Shown piece after piece: positions 37,483-48,264 of a DNA stretch of 64,000 nucleotides. The stretch spans positions 17,629,626 through 17,693,625 of the forward strand of contig CAKAKS010000062.1 of assembly GCA_916700875.1 (NCBI GenBank), written 5' to 3'. The DNA comes from Sebastes aleutianus. Lineage: Eukaryota > Chordata > Actinopteri > Perciformes > Sebastidae. Position 1 is the stretch's first letter, and the number at the start of each line of letters is the position of its first letter. The notes under the pieces are model-generated. The model did no database searches and had not been told where the DNA came from. It saw nothing but the letters and a program-made list of their open reading frames with translations. The position numbers were made by a program, and so were the translations under genes.

Positions 37483-38124
37483 ATGACCAGTCTCACTGCT
37501 AGGGATAAGGACACAGTCAGAGCCTTCTGGGGTAAGGTCTCTGGAAAGGCGGAGGACATCGGCACCCAAGCTGTGGCCAGGTAAATATAACCAAAAACTG
37601 ATGCTCCAACATTTATTGATTAATTTATATACGCATCACTCACTCGCTTTATTTTCCCTCCAGGATGCTGGTGGTGTACCCGCAGACCAAGACTTACTTC
37701 GCCCACTGGAAGGACCAGAGCCCCACTTCTCCCTCTGCGAAGAAGCACGGAATAACCGTGATGGGTGGAGTTGCAGATGCTGTGACCAAAATTGACGACC
37801 TGAAAGGAGGTCTTCTGAACCTCAGTGAGCTGCATGCCTTCACTCTGCGTGTGGACCCTGCCAACTTCAAGGTGCAGAGCCAAAGTTATTTCAATATAAT
37901 AGCCTGTAATGTATATGAAGTGTTCCTCACACTTAGGGCGCTGAGGAGATAAAAACGACATATATGTAACATGTGTGATTGTCTTCGTTTCACAGATTAT
38001 CTCCCACTGCATCCTTGTGGTCATGGCCATCATGTTCCCCGCCGATTTCACCCCTGAGGTCCACATGTCTCTGGACAAGTTCCTGGCTGCTCTGGCTCTG
38101 GCCCTGGCTGAGAAGTACCGATAA
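37483..38124 (+). CDS. hba: Alpha-globin gene 2
   Basis: Exons 37483-37580, 37664-37871 and 37996-38124 encode 144 residues, with His61 (distal) and His90 (proximal). The protein is identical to those of alpha3 and alpha4. Compared with alpha1 it has Gly17, Pro56 and Asp78, and PADF in place of PTEF in exon 3. The TATA box starts 62 bases before the ATG. AATAAA is at 38179-38184. It belongs to the tandem unit that recurs 4472 bp downstream. Confidence 0.95.
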
Positions 38125-38309
38125 ACAGCAGGAGAAGATGGCGGAGACTGCAGCATGAGCTTACATTGCATAATGATTAATAAATGCATTCATGCAAAAA
38201 GCAAAGCAAGAGTTGTTTTCTAGTTTGTTTGTGATGGTTTGTGTCATATGTGAGAGTACATCAAAAGTCACGTCTACAGCACAAAGCAGACTTAACAAAT
38301 CAAGCCAGT

Positions 38310-38945
38310 TAAAGGTGCAGTGTGTAGAATTTGTGTTATCTAGAAGTGAGGTTGCAGATTGCAACCAAGTGAAACTTCTCCTGTGTGCCGACAAGGGTGT
38401 AGGACAACTACAGTGGCAGAAATGAAAACGTGAATGGCCCTATCTAGAGCCAGTGTTTGGTTTGTCCAAACATGGCGGCGGGCTCCTTGAAAAGGATCCG
38501 CTCCCTATGTAGATATAAACTGCTCATTCTAAGGTAACGAAAACACAACAATTCTTCTTTTCTGGTGATTATACACTAAAGAAAACATACGTATTAATAT
38601 TATATTCCATTTCTGCCAATAGATCCCCCTAAATGCTACACATGTTTCCCATTACAGCTGACACAATTAGTTGATTCATTGATTAATCAATTGATAGAAA
38701 ATTAATCAGGAACTATTTTGAACATCGATTATTATCGTTTTAGACAATAACTCGAAACATCGGTTGTTTCCAGATTCTCCAATGTGAGATTTTGCTTCCT
38801 TTCTCAGTTTTATATCATTGTGAATTGAATATCTGTTGGTGTGACAAAACAAGACGACTGAAGACGTCACCTCGGACCCGTCTTTCTGACATTTAAAGAC
38901 TTAACGATTAATTGATTAATTTACAAAACAACTTTTAGTTGCAGC
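38310..38945. repeat. Two stacked dispersed repeats downstream of alpha2
   Basis: A GTGCAGTGTGTAG repeat (38310-38645) contains the GGCGGCGGGCTCCTTGAAAA segment missing after alpha1. It also lacks a CGTTCTGGGCTACTGTAG stretch that the alpha3 copy has. A TTGCAGCC-family repeat (38655-38945) follows, carrying a 10-bp CATTTAAAGA stretch absent from the alpha1 unit. Confidence 0.7.
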
Positions 38946-39036
38946 CTTATAATGTTAAACATTGGGATCAGTTTTAACATTTCCATATTTATCAGTTTTT
39001 AGAAAACAAAAGAAAGTAGAAACACATAAAATAGTT

Positions 39037-39084
39037 TTATATATTTATATGTGTATGTATATATGTATGTACAGTATGTATGTA

Positions 39085-39131
<47 letters not shown>

Positions 39132-39133
39132 TA
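39037..39133. repeat. (GTAT)n(GT)n(TA)n microsatellite
   Basis: Mixed TATG repeats, then about 11 GT and about 11 TA. It occupies the equivalent site to 34568-34646. A second short TA tract lies at about 39283-39334. Confidence 0.9.
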
Positions 39134-39890
39134 CATATGTTGTATCTGTACAAATTTAAAAATGTTGGTGGAATCAATATTTTTCTCAGAATATTAGAAT
39201 GGATTAACTTCCTATGTGACATTAGTAAAAAAAAATCCCTCTCAGCCATGACTAACGAGTTCATGTTTTATTATTATTATTATTATATATATAAATATAT
39301 TGTGTATATATATGCACACATATATATATATATAGTATTAAAATGTATTAAATATTTAACTTTTGACATTTGCTTAATGATGTTCATGAAGCAGAAGACT
39401 GCTAGAAAAACTACGACTTTAGACACAGCAAAGCTGATATTTGCCAACTTTTCCCTTTAAAATTTATTTTTCATGAGCATTTAATGGCAACAGTATACTC
39501 TGTGGAGCTTTCTTTTTATACATAGGCAACCTGCACTGTTTCCTCTATAATTATACCAACAATAACAGCAACAGTATTATAATCAAAACATTGTTTTGAT
39601 TTATTTTAATATAGGCGACGGTGGTTCATCTTCAATACCTCATGTTTTTTAACTGGGCTATCTTTTTTAAAGATAATTTATCCCCTGGTACCACATTTCA
39701 TCAGCGCTATTGTTCCTCATTGTGTGTCTAAAGACCAGTCTTGATATCTTTTTTTAATCTCAAATACATTTTTTGGGGGTATAATTACAGACAAACAACT
39801 TGTTAGATTTGCATATTGTTTTATTTGCTTTTGAGACAAAAACAAAGAGCTTTTAATGATCAGCATGTGATGGTCTTCTGTTGCAGCTCT

Positions 39891-40627
39891 CTAGTGGTAC
39901 TGCCTTCCCAGAGAGGCCACCACCACGGTCAGGAACTTCTGGAAAGCTGCCTGCTTTTCACCAGTGAAGGCATTACCCAACCGACCAGCAACCACAATGG
40001 TCAGGCAGTCAGACAGGAGCTGCAACACAACAAGCATCAGAAAAAACATCAACAACATGAAAGGTTGGTCGTTTCTTGAATAATCGTTGAACATGAATAG
40101 TTTCCACAACTTTACCCTGAAGTTGTCGGGGTCCACGTGCAGTTTCTCTGAGTGCAGCACGCTCAGCTCGGCGTAGGTTTCCTTGATGTTGTCCATGTTC
40201 TTCAGTCCCCGGTCCAGACCGTGGAGGATAGTTGTTCCGTGTTTAGCAACCATTGGATTTCCAATGATAGCAGCAGCGTTGTAGAGGTTTCCAAAGTTAC
40301 CAAAATACCTCTGAGTCCAGGGGTAGACGACCAGACACCTGAGGAGACAAGTAAACATCAATGTTAGAGGGTTAGATTAGAAAATGAAATCTGTGTGCCA
40401 AGAAAATTAACATTTGTGATTATCTGAAACATATCGTACACAATAACAAAACATAATCCTGATCCCTAAATATAGTCAAGGGTTTCGCCAAAATGATGTC
40501 TTGAGCACGCCCTTTGCAAAATTGTAAAGACTCACCTGGAAAGAGCTGCAGGGCCCACGACCTCATACTCCATGTTGGAGAAGATTTCCTGGATGGTGGA
40601 GCGCTCGAAGTCTGACCATTCAACCAT
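39891..40627 (-). CDS. hbb: Beta-globin gene 2
   Basis: Exons 40627-40536, 40338-40116 and 40019-39891 encode 147 residues. It differs from beta1 only near the N-terminus (Ser for Thr at residue 5 and Ser for Thr at residue 10, counting Met); exons 2 and 3 give the same protein. His63, His92, Ser93 and His146 (mature numbering) are retained. The poly(A) signal is at 39820-39825. Its start lies 4472 bp from that of beta1, matching the alpha spacing and so one duplication unit. Confidence 0.95.
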
Positions 40628-41954
40628 TTTGACGGCTTTAGGTTTTCCTGTGCAAGTCAGTAGATCCTGTGCTCTCTGACACCAGAAGCAACTTTTAAAG
40701 CAACCCTGCTCCCCTCCCACAAGCAGGCGATTGGATGCGCGGTGGGCTGGACAAGTACTTTGTTATGAATTTGGAACAATGATAAGAGGAGGGCGTACCT
40801 GCTCCACCTAGATTATCTCCTGAGATAGAAGAAATGCTAAGAGTCTGGCCTCAAACAATACCCCTCATGGCCCCACAGAGCCCAGCCATTTATCAATGCA
40901 AAGTAAATACCAAGTGTGTTTTAAGAGGCAATAATGTGAAAACTGTTTTCAATATTTACTGAGGCTTATTTTTTTTTTATGCCAGTATCTTTTGGTCACA
41001 CAGGCGCAAATTCAAGAGATCACAAAGAGTTGGCAGAGAACCACAGCCTGATATACTGACATAGATGACAAATAAAAAAATGACAGTTTGTTTCTCGGAG
41101 ACAGACAATGGAACAATAACGGCTGAATTACAGCTGAACCTGAATCCTGCACATCAGTGTGAAAAACGGCTCCCACCTCCCTGGAGGTCCCAGCATCAGC
41201 ACCTTGGACAGCGATCTTTAAATTGAACTGCAGAATGTTGAATGATCACCTGAATCATTTCTTCTTTCAGGGCAGTGCAAACATTAGTTGTACTTTACTT
41301 GAACATTTTGATTTCATGCTACTTTCTACTTCTACTCCACTGCTTTTACTCCACTACGTTTATTTGATAACTTTAGTTACTTTGCAGATGTAGATTATTA
41401 ACTAATAACTATATATAACTAATAACAGCTACAGAGCAGTATATAAAGTAATTAAAATTAGCCCCACTTTTACCAATGATTATTACATCAATAATTATAA
41501 CCCAGTGATTAATATATATGTGTCTGAAATGGGCATGCTACTTTTACTTTTGGGACTTTAAGCATATTTTGATGCTAGTACTTATGTACTTTAATAAGAT
41601 TTTGAATGCAGGACTTTTACTTGTAACAGAGTATGTTTACACTGTATTATAGCTACTTTTACTCAAGTAAAATATCTGAGTACTTCTTCCACCACTGTGT
41701 CAGTGACATTTAGATTGTATTTCTTAAGTATACAAATGATGCAGATAATCTGAGAAGATTGTGTCAAATTCACAGAAGCTCCAGAGTCATCATGACAAGA
41801 TTTTTTGTTTATCTCGTGGAGGCCGCACCCCAACACGCCTTGCGCAGCATATCTTGGAGGAGGTTCTGGGTGTGTCCATGCTTTGTTTCAAGTATAAAAA
41901 CCTTCACTGTTTGGGCTCATCACGGCATTCAGCTACACTCATTCAACCGACAAG
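40628..41954. promoter_or_regulatory. Bidirectional region between beta2 and alpha3
   Basis: Near-exact copy of 36156-37482. Beta-side TTTAAA 40694-40699, ATTGG 40730-40734, TGATAA 40780-40785, TTATCT 40813-40818 and AGATAG 40823-40828. Alpha-side GGGTGTG 41868-41874 and TATAAAAA 41893-41900. The 410-bp repeat is at 41287-41697. Confidence 0.75.
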
Positions 41955-42594
41955 ATGACCAGTCTCACTGCTAGGGATAAGGACACAGTCAGAGCCTTCT
42001 GGGGTAAGGTCTCTGGAAAGGCGGAGGACATCGGCACCCAAGCTGTGGCCAGGTAAATATAACCAAAAACTGATGCTCCAACATTTATTGATTAATTTAT
42101 ATACGCATCACTCACTCGCTTTATTTTCCCTCCAGGATGCTGGTGGTGTACCCGCAGACCAAGACTTACTTCGCCCACTGGAAGGACCAGAGCCCCACTT
42201 CTCCCTCTGCGAAGAAGCACGGAATAACCGTGATGGGTGGAGTTGCAGATGCTGTGACCAAAATTGACGACCTGAAAGGAGGTCTTCTGAACCTCAGTGA
42301 GCTGCATGCCTTCACTCTGCGTGTGGACCCTGCCAACTTCAAGGTGCAGAGCCAAAGTTATTTCAATATAATAGCCTGTAATGTATATGAAGTGTTCCTC
42401 ACACTTAGGGCGCTGAGGAGATAAAAACGACATATATGTAACATGTGTGATTGTCTTTGTCACAGATTATCTCCCACTGCATCCTTGTGGTCATGGCCAT
42501 CATGTTCCCCGCCGATTTCACCCCTGAGGTCCACATGTCTCTGGACAAGTTCCTGGCTGCTCTGGCTCTGGCCCTGGCTGAGAAGTACCGATAA
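41955..42594 (+). CDS. hba: Alpha-globin gene 3
   Basis: Exons 41955-42052, 42136-42343 and 42466-42594 encode the same 144-residue protein as alpha2. Intron 2 is 2 bases shorter than in alpha2 (TTGTCACAG against TCGTTTCACAG before exon 3). AATAAA is at 42649-42654. Identity across promoter, introns and exons points to very recent duplication or gene conversion. Confidence 0.95.
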
Positions 42595-42778
42595 ACAGCA
42601 GGAGAAGATGGCGGAGACTGCAGCATGAGCTTACATTGCATAATGATTAATAAATGCATTCATGCAAAAAGCAAAGCAAGTGTTGTATTCTGGTTTGTTT
42701 GTGATGGTTTGTGTCATATGTGAGAGTACATCAAAAGTCACGTCTACAGCACAAAGCAGACTTAACAAATCAAGCCAG

Positions 42779-43430
42779 TTAAAGGTGCAGTGTGTAGAAT
42801 TGGTGTTATCTAGAAGTGAGGTTGCAAATTGCAACCAACTGAAAACTTCTCCTGTGTGCTGACAAGAGTGTAGGAGAACTACAGTGGCAGAAATGAAAAC
42901 GTGAATTGCCCTATCTAGAGCCAGTGTTTGGTTTGTCCGTTCTGGGCTACTGTAGAAACATGGCGGCGGGCTCCTTGAAAAGGATCCGCTCCCTATGTAG
43001 ATATAAACTGCTCATTCTAAGGTAACGAAAACACAACAATTCTTCTTTTCTGGTGATTATACACTAAAGAAAACATACGTATTAATATTATATTCCATTT
43101 CTGCCAGTAGATCCCCCTAAATGCTACACATGTTTCCCATTACAGCTGACACAATTAGTTGATTCATTGATTAATCAATTGATAGAAAATTAATCAGGAA
43201 CTATTTTGAACATCGATTATTATCGTTTTAGACAATAACTCGAAACATCGGTTGTTTCCAGATTCTCCAATGTGAGATTTTGCTTCCTTTCTCAGTTTTA
43301 TATCATTGTGAATTGAATATCTGTTGGTGTGACAAAACAAGACGACTGAAGACGTCACCTCGGACCCGTCTTTCTGACATTTAAAGACTTAACGATTAAT
43401 TGATTAATTTACAAAACAACTTGTTAGTTG
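42779..43430. repeat. Two stacked dispersed repeats downstream of alpha3
   Basis: The GTGCAGTGTGTAG repeat (42779-43135) is the fullest of the three copies, with CCGTTCTGGGCTACTGTAGA present. It is followed by the TTGCAGCC-family repeat (43140-43430). Confidence 0.7.
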
Positions 43431-43529
43431 CAGCCTTATAATGTTAAACATTGGGATCAGTTTTAACATTTCCATATTTATCAGTTTGTAGAAAACAAAA
43501 GAAAGTAGAAACTACATAAAATAGTTATA

Positions 43530-43570
43530 TTTATATATATGTATATCTATGTACAGTATGTATCTATGTG

Positions 43571-43604
<34 letters not shown>

Positions 43605-43610
43605 CATAGT
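43530..43610. repeat. (CT)n(TA)n microsatellite
   Basis: A short CTCTCTC then about 13 TA repeats, the counterpart of 34568-34646. Further TA-rich runs lie at 43755-43812. Confidence 0.85.
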
Positions 43611-44371
43611 TACATATGTTGTATCTGTACAAATTGAAAAATGGTGGTGGAATCAATATTTTTCTCAGAATATTAGAATGGATTAACTTCCTATGTGACA
43701 TTAGTAAAATAAATCCCTGTAACTGACTAAGGAGTTCATGTTTTATTATTATTATTATATATATATTTATATATAAATATATTGTATATATAACTAAATA
43801 TATATATATTTAGTATTAAAATGTATTAAATATTTAACTTTTGACATTTTTTTAATGATGTTCATGAAGTAGAAGACTGCAAGAATAACTGTGACTTTAG
43901 AAACAGCAAAGCTGATATTTGCCAACTTTTCCCTTTAAAATGTATTTTTCATGAACATTTAATGGCAACAGTTCAGTCTGTGGAGCTTTCTTTTTATACA
44001 TAGGCAACCTGCACTGTTTCCTCTATAATTATACCAACAATAACAGCAACAGTATTATAATCAAAACATTGTTTGGTTGATTTATTTTAATATAGGCGAC
44101 GGTGGTTCATCTTCAATACCTCATGTTTTTCATCTGGGCTATCTTTTTTAAAGATAATTTATCCCCTGGTACCACATTTCATCAGCGCTATTGTTCCTCA
44201 TTGTGTGTCTAAAGACCAGTCTTGATATCTTTTTTTAATCTCAAATACATTTTTTGGGGGTATAATTACAGACAAACAACTTGTTAGATTTGCATATTGT
44301 TTTATTTGCTTTTGAGACAAAAACAAAGAGCTTTTAATGATCAGCATGTGATGGTCTTCTGTTGCAGCTCT

Positions 44372-45109
44372 CTAGTGGTACTGCCTTCCCAGAGAGGCCA
44401 CCACCACGGTCAGGAACTTCTGGAAAGCTGCCTGCTTTTCACCAGTGAAGGCATTACCCAACCGACCAGCAACCACAATGGTCAGGCAGTCAGACAGGAG
44501 CTGCAACACAACAAGCATCAGAAAAAAACATCAACAACATGAAAGGTTGGTCGTTTCTTGAATAATCGTTGAACATGAATAGTTTCCACAACTTTACCCT
44601 GAAGTTGTCGGGGTCCACGTGCAGTTTCTCTGAGTGCAGCACGCTCAGCTCGGCGTAGGTTTCCTTGATGTTGTCCATGTTCTTCAGTCCCCGGTCCAGA
44701 CCGTGGAGGATAGTTGTTCCGTGTTTAGCAACCATTGGATTTCCAATGATAGCAGCAGCGTTGTAGAGGTTTCCAAAGTTACCAAAATACCTCTGAGTCC
44801 AGGGGTAGACGACCAGACACCTGAGGAGACAAGTAAACATCAATGTTAGAGGGTTAGATTAGAAAATGAAATCTGTGTGCCAAGAAAATTAACATTTGTG
44901 ATTATCTGAAACATATCGTACACAATAACAAAACATAATCCTGATCCCTAAATATAGTCAAGGGTTTCGCCAAAATGATGTCTTGAGCACACCCTTTGCA
45001 AAATTGTAAAGACTCACCTGGAAAGAGCTGCAGGGCCCACGACCTCATACTCCATGTTGGAGAAGATTTCCTGGATGGTGGTGCGCTCGAAGTCTGACCA
45101 TTCAACCAT
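44372..45109 (-). CDS. hbb: Beta-globin gene 3
   Basis: Exons 45109-45018, 44820-44598 and 44500-44372 encode 147 residues. Exon 1 reads MVEWSDFERTTIQ, a mix of the beta1 and beta2 states; exons 2 and 3 give the same protein as beta1. One extra A in an A-run of intron 2 distinguishes it from beta2. Haem-ligand histidines and the Ser93/His146 pair are intact. The poly(A) signal is at 44301-44306. Confidence 0.95.
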
Positions 45110-46438
45110 TTTGACGGCTTTAGGTTTTCCTGTGCAAGTCAGTAGATCCTGTGCTCTCTGACACCAGAAGCAACTTTTAAAGCAACCCTGCTCCCCTCCC
45201 ACAAGCAGGCGATTGGATGCGCGGTGGGCTGGACAAGTACTTTGTTATGAATTTAGAACAATGATAAGAGGAGGGCGTACCTGCTCCACCTAGATTATCT
45301 CCTGAGATAGAAGAAATGCTAAGAGTCTGGCCTCAAACAATACCCCTCATGGCCCCACAGAGCCCAGCCATTTATCAATGCAAAGTAAATACCAAGTGTG
45401 TTTTAAGAGGCAATAATGTGAAAACTGTTTTCAATCTTTACTGAGGCTTATTTTTTTTTTTGCCAGTATCTTTTGGTCACACAGGCGCAACTTCAAGAGA
45501 TCACAAAGAGTTGGCAGAGAACCACAGCCTGATATACTGACATAGATGACAAATAAAAAAATGACAGTTTGTTTCTCGGAGACAGACAATGGAACAATAA
45601 CGGCTGAATTACAGCTGAACCTGAATCCTGCACATCAGTGTGAAAAACGGCTCCCACCTCCCTGGAGGTCCCAGCATCAGCACCTTGGACAGCGATCTTT
45701 AAATTGAACTGCAGAATGTTGAATGATCACCTGAATCATTTCTTCTTTCAGGGCAGTGCAAACATTAGTTGTACTTTACTTGAACATTTTGATTTCATGC
45801 TACTTTCTACTTCTACTCCACTGCTTTTACTCCACTACGTTTATTTGACAACTTTAGTTACAGATGTAGATTATTAATATAAAAATATAAATCAGCTAAT
45901 TAATTATAACATAATAGAGCCAGCTACAGAGCAGTATATAAAGTAATTAAAATTAGCCCCACTTTTACCAATGATTATTACATCAATAATTATAACCCAG
46001 TGATATAATATATATGAATCTGAAATAGTCATGCTTCTTTTACTTTTGGGACTTTAAGCATATTTTGATGCTAATACTTATGTACTTTAATAAGATTTTG
46101 AATGCAGGACTTTTACTTGTAACAGAGTATGTTTACACTGTATTATAGCTACTTTTACTCAAGTAAAATATCTGAGTACTTCTTCCACCACATTTAGATT
46201 GTATTTCTTAAGTATACAAATGATGCAGATGATTTGAAAAGATTGTGTCAAATTCACAGAAGCTCCAGAGTCATCATGACAAGATTTTTTGTTTATCTCG
46301 TGGAGGCTGCACCCCAACACGCCTTGCGCAGCATATCTTGGAGGAGGTTCTGGGTGTGTCCATGCTTTGTTTCAAGTATAAAAACCTTCACTGTTTGGGC
46401 TCATCACGGCATTCAGCTACACTCATTCAACCGACAAG
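45110..46438. promoter_or_regulatory. Bidirectional region between beta3 and alpha4
   Basis: Third copy of the divergent region. TTTAAA 45176-45181, ATTGG 45212-45216, TGATAA 45262-45267, TTATCT 45295-45300 and AGATAG 45305-45310 on the beta side. GGGTGTG 46352-46358 and TATAAAA from 46377 on the alpha side. The central repeat (45770-46193) has a local rearrangement at about 45865-45920 compared with the other two copies. Confidence 0.75.
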
Positions 46439-47078
46439 ATGACCAGTCTCACTGCTAGGGATAAGGACACAGTCAGAGCCTTCTGGGGTAAGGTCTCTGG
46501 AAAGGCGGAGGACATCGGCACCCAAGCTGTGGCCAGGTAAATATAACCAAAAACTGATGCTCCAACATTTATTGATTAATTTATATACGCATCACTCACT
46601 CGCTTTATTTTCCCTCCAGGATGCTGGTGGTGTACCCGCAGACCAAGACTTACTTCGCCCACTGGAAGGACCAGAGCCCCACTTCTCCCTCTGCGAAGAA
46701 GCACGGAATAACCGTGATGGGTGGAGTTGCAGATGCTGTGACCAAAATTGACGACCTGAAAGGAGGTCTTCTGAACCTCAGTGAGCTGCATGCCTTCACT
46801 CTGCGTGTGGACCCTGCCAACTTCAAGGTGCAGAGCCAAAGTTATTTCAATATAATAGTCTGTAATGTATATGAAGTGTTCCTCACACTTAGGGCGCTGA
46901 GGAGATAAAAACGACATATATGTAACATGTGTGATTGTCTTTGTCACAGATTATCTCCCACTGCATCCTTGTGGTCATGGCCATCATGTTCCCCGCCGAT
47001 TTCACCCCTGAGGTCCACATGTCTCTGGACAAGTTCCTGGCTGCTCTGGCTCTGGCCCTGGCTGAGAAGTACCGATAA
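46439..47078 (+). CDS. hba: Alpha-globin gene 4 (3' flank switches to alpha5 type)
   Basis: Exons 46439-46536, 46620-46827 and 46950-47078 encode the same 144-residue protein as alpha2 and alpha3. The body is alpha2/3-type through the codon for the last Ala-Glu-Lys. Downstream of about 47111 the 3' UTR matches alpha5 (GCTCGCTCTGCATATAATAAA) and not alpha2/3. AATAAA is at 47128-47133. The switch implies a crossover near the stop codon, making this the right-hand boundary gene of the tandem array. Confidence 0.95.
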
Positions 47079-47265
47079 ACAGCAGGAGAAGATGGCGGAG
47101 ACTGCAGCATGTGCTCGCTCTGCATATAATAAATACAAATTAATGAAAAAAAAAAAAACGTTTTGGGACTTTTTTGTGATGATTTTTGTTATACAGAATA
47201 TTGGTTTACATCAAAAGTCAGCTGTTGTTTAAGCCTTTTCAACAATACTCGTGGTATTACATTAG

Positions 47266-48254
47266 CAGCTCCCAGAACCTCCTTCGCTGCCCAGTTACCC
47301 AGAGCCGCCTCCTTTGCTGCCCAGCTAACCAGAGCCGCTTCCTTTGCTTGCCCAGCTACCCAGAGCCGCCTCCTTCGCTGCCCAGCTACCAAGAGCCTCC
47401 TCTACTGCCCAGCTACCCAGTGCCTCCTTTGCTGTCCAGCTACCCAGAACCTCCTCTGCTGCCCAGCTACCCAGAACCTCCTCTGCTGCCCAGCTACCCA
47501 GAGCCGCCTCCTTTGCTGCCCAGCTACCCAGAGCCGCCTCCTTTGCTGCCCAGCTACCCAGAGCCGCCTCCTTTGCTGCCCAGCTACCCAGAGCTGCCTT
47601 CTTCACTGCCCAGCTTCCCAGAGCCGACTCCTTTGCTACCCAGCTACCCAGCTACCCAGAGCTGCCTCCTTCGCTACCCAGCTACCCAGAGCCGCCTCCT
47701 TTGCTGCCCAGCTACCCAGTGCCTCCTTTGCTGTCCAGCTACCCAGAACCTCCTCTGCTGTCCAGCTACCCAGAACCTCCTCTGCTGCCCAGCTACCCAG
47801 AGCCGCCTCTGCTGTCCAGCTACCCAGAACCTCCTCTGCTGTCCAGCTACCCAGAACCTCCTTCACTGCCCAGCTACCCAGAGCCGCCTCCTTTGCTGCC
47901 CAGCTACCCAGAGCTGCCTTCTTCACTGCCCAGCTTCCCAGAGCCTCCTTCGCTACCCAGCTACCCAGAGCTGCCTCCTTCGCTACCCAGCTACCCAATG
48001 CCTCCTTTGCTGCCCAGCTACCAAGAGCCTCCTCCTTTGCTGCCCAGCTACCCGATGCCTCCTTTGCTGCCCAGCTACCCGATGCCTCCTTCACTGCCCA
48101 GCTAACCAGAGCTGCCTCCTTCACTGCCAGGTACCCGGTGCCTCCTTCACTGCCAGGTACCCGGTGCCTCCTTTGCTGCCCAGCTACCCAGAGCTGCCTC
48201 TTTCACTGCCCAGCTACCCAGAACCTCCTTCGCTACCCAGGTACCCAGAGCCTC
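47266..48254. repeat. 27/30-bp minisatellite (CCCAGCTACCCAGAGCC)
   Basis: About 33 units built on CCCAGCTACCCAGAGCC plus GCCTCCTTTGCTG (30 bp) or ACCTCCTCTGCTG (27 bp). Both periods are multiples of three, so three + strand frames and one - frame stay open for 160-380 codons, giving Pro-Ser-Tyr-Pro-Glu-Pro-Pro type repeats in one frame. It starts exactly where homology with the alpha5 3' flank ends (ATTAGCAG at about 47264) and runs into the Tc1 copy at 48265. No start context, splice sites or conserved domain support a gene. Confidence 0.93.
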
Positions 48255-48264
48255 TATATGTAGA

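Noticed and set aside
37620..38189. Minus-strand 189-codon frame across alpha2 (and similar ones at other alpha genes)
   Set aside because: Antisense shadow of alpha-globin exons 2 and 3 running through the intron; it recurs only because the units are duplicated.
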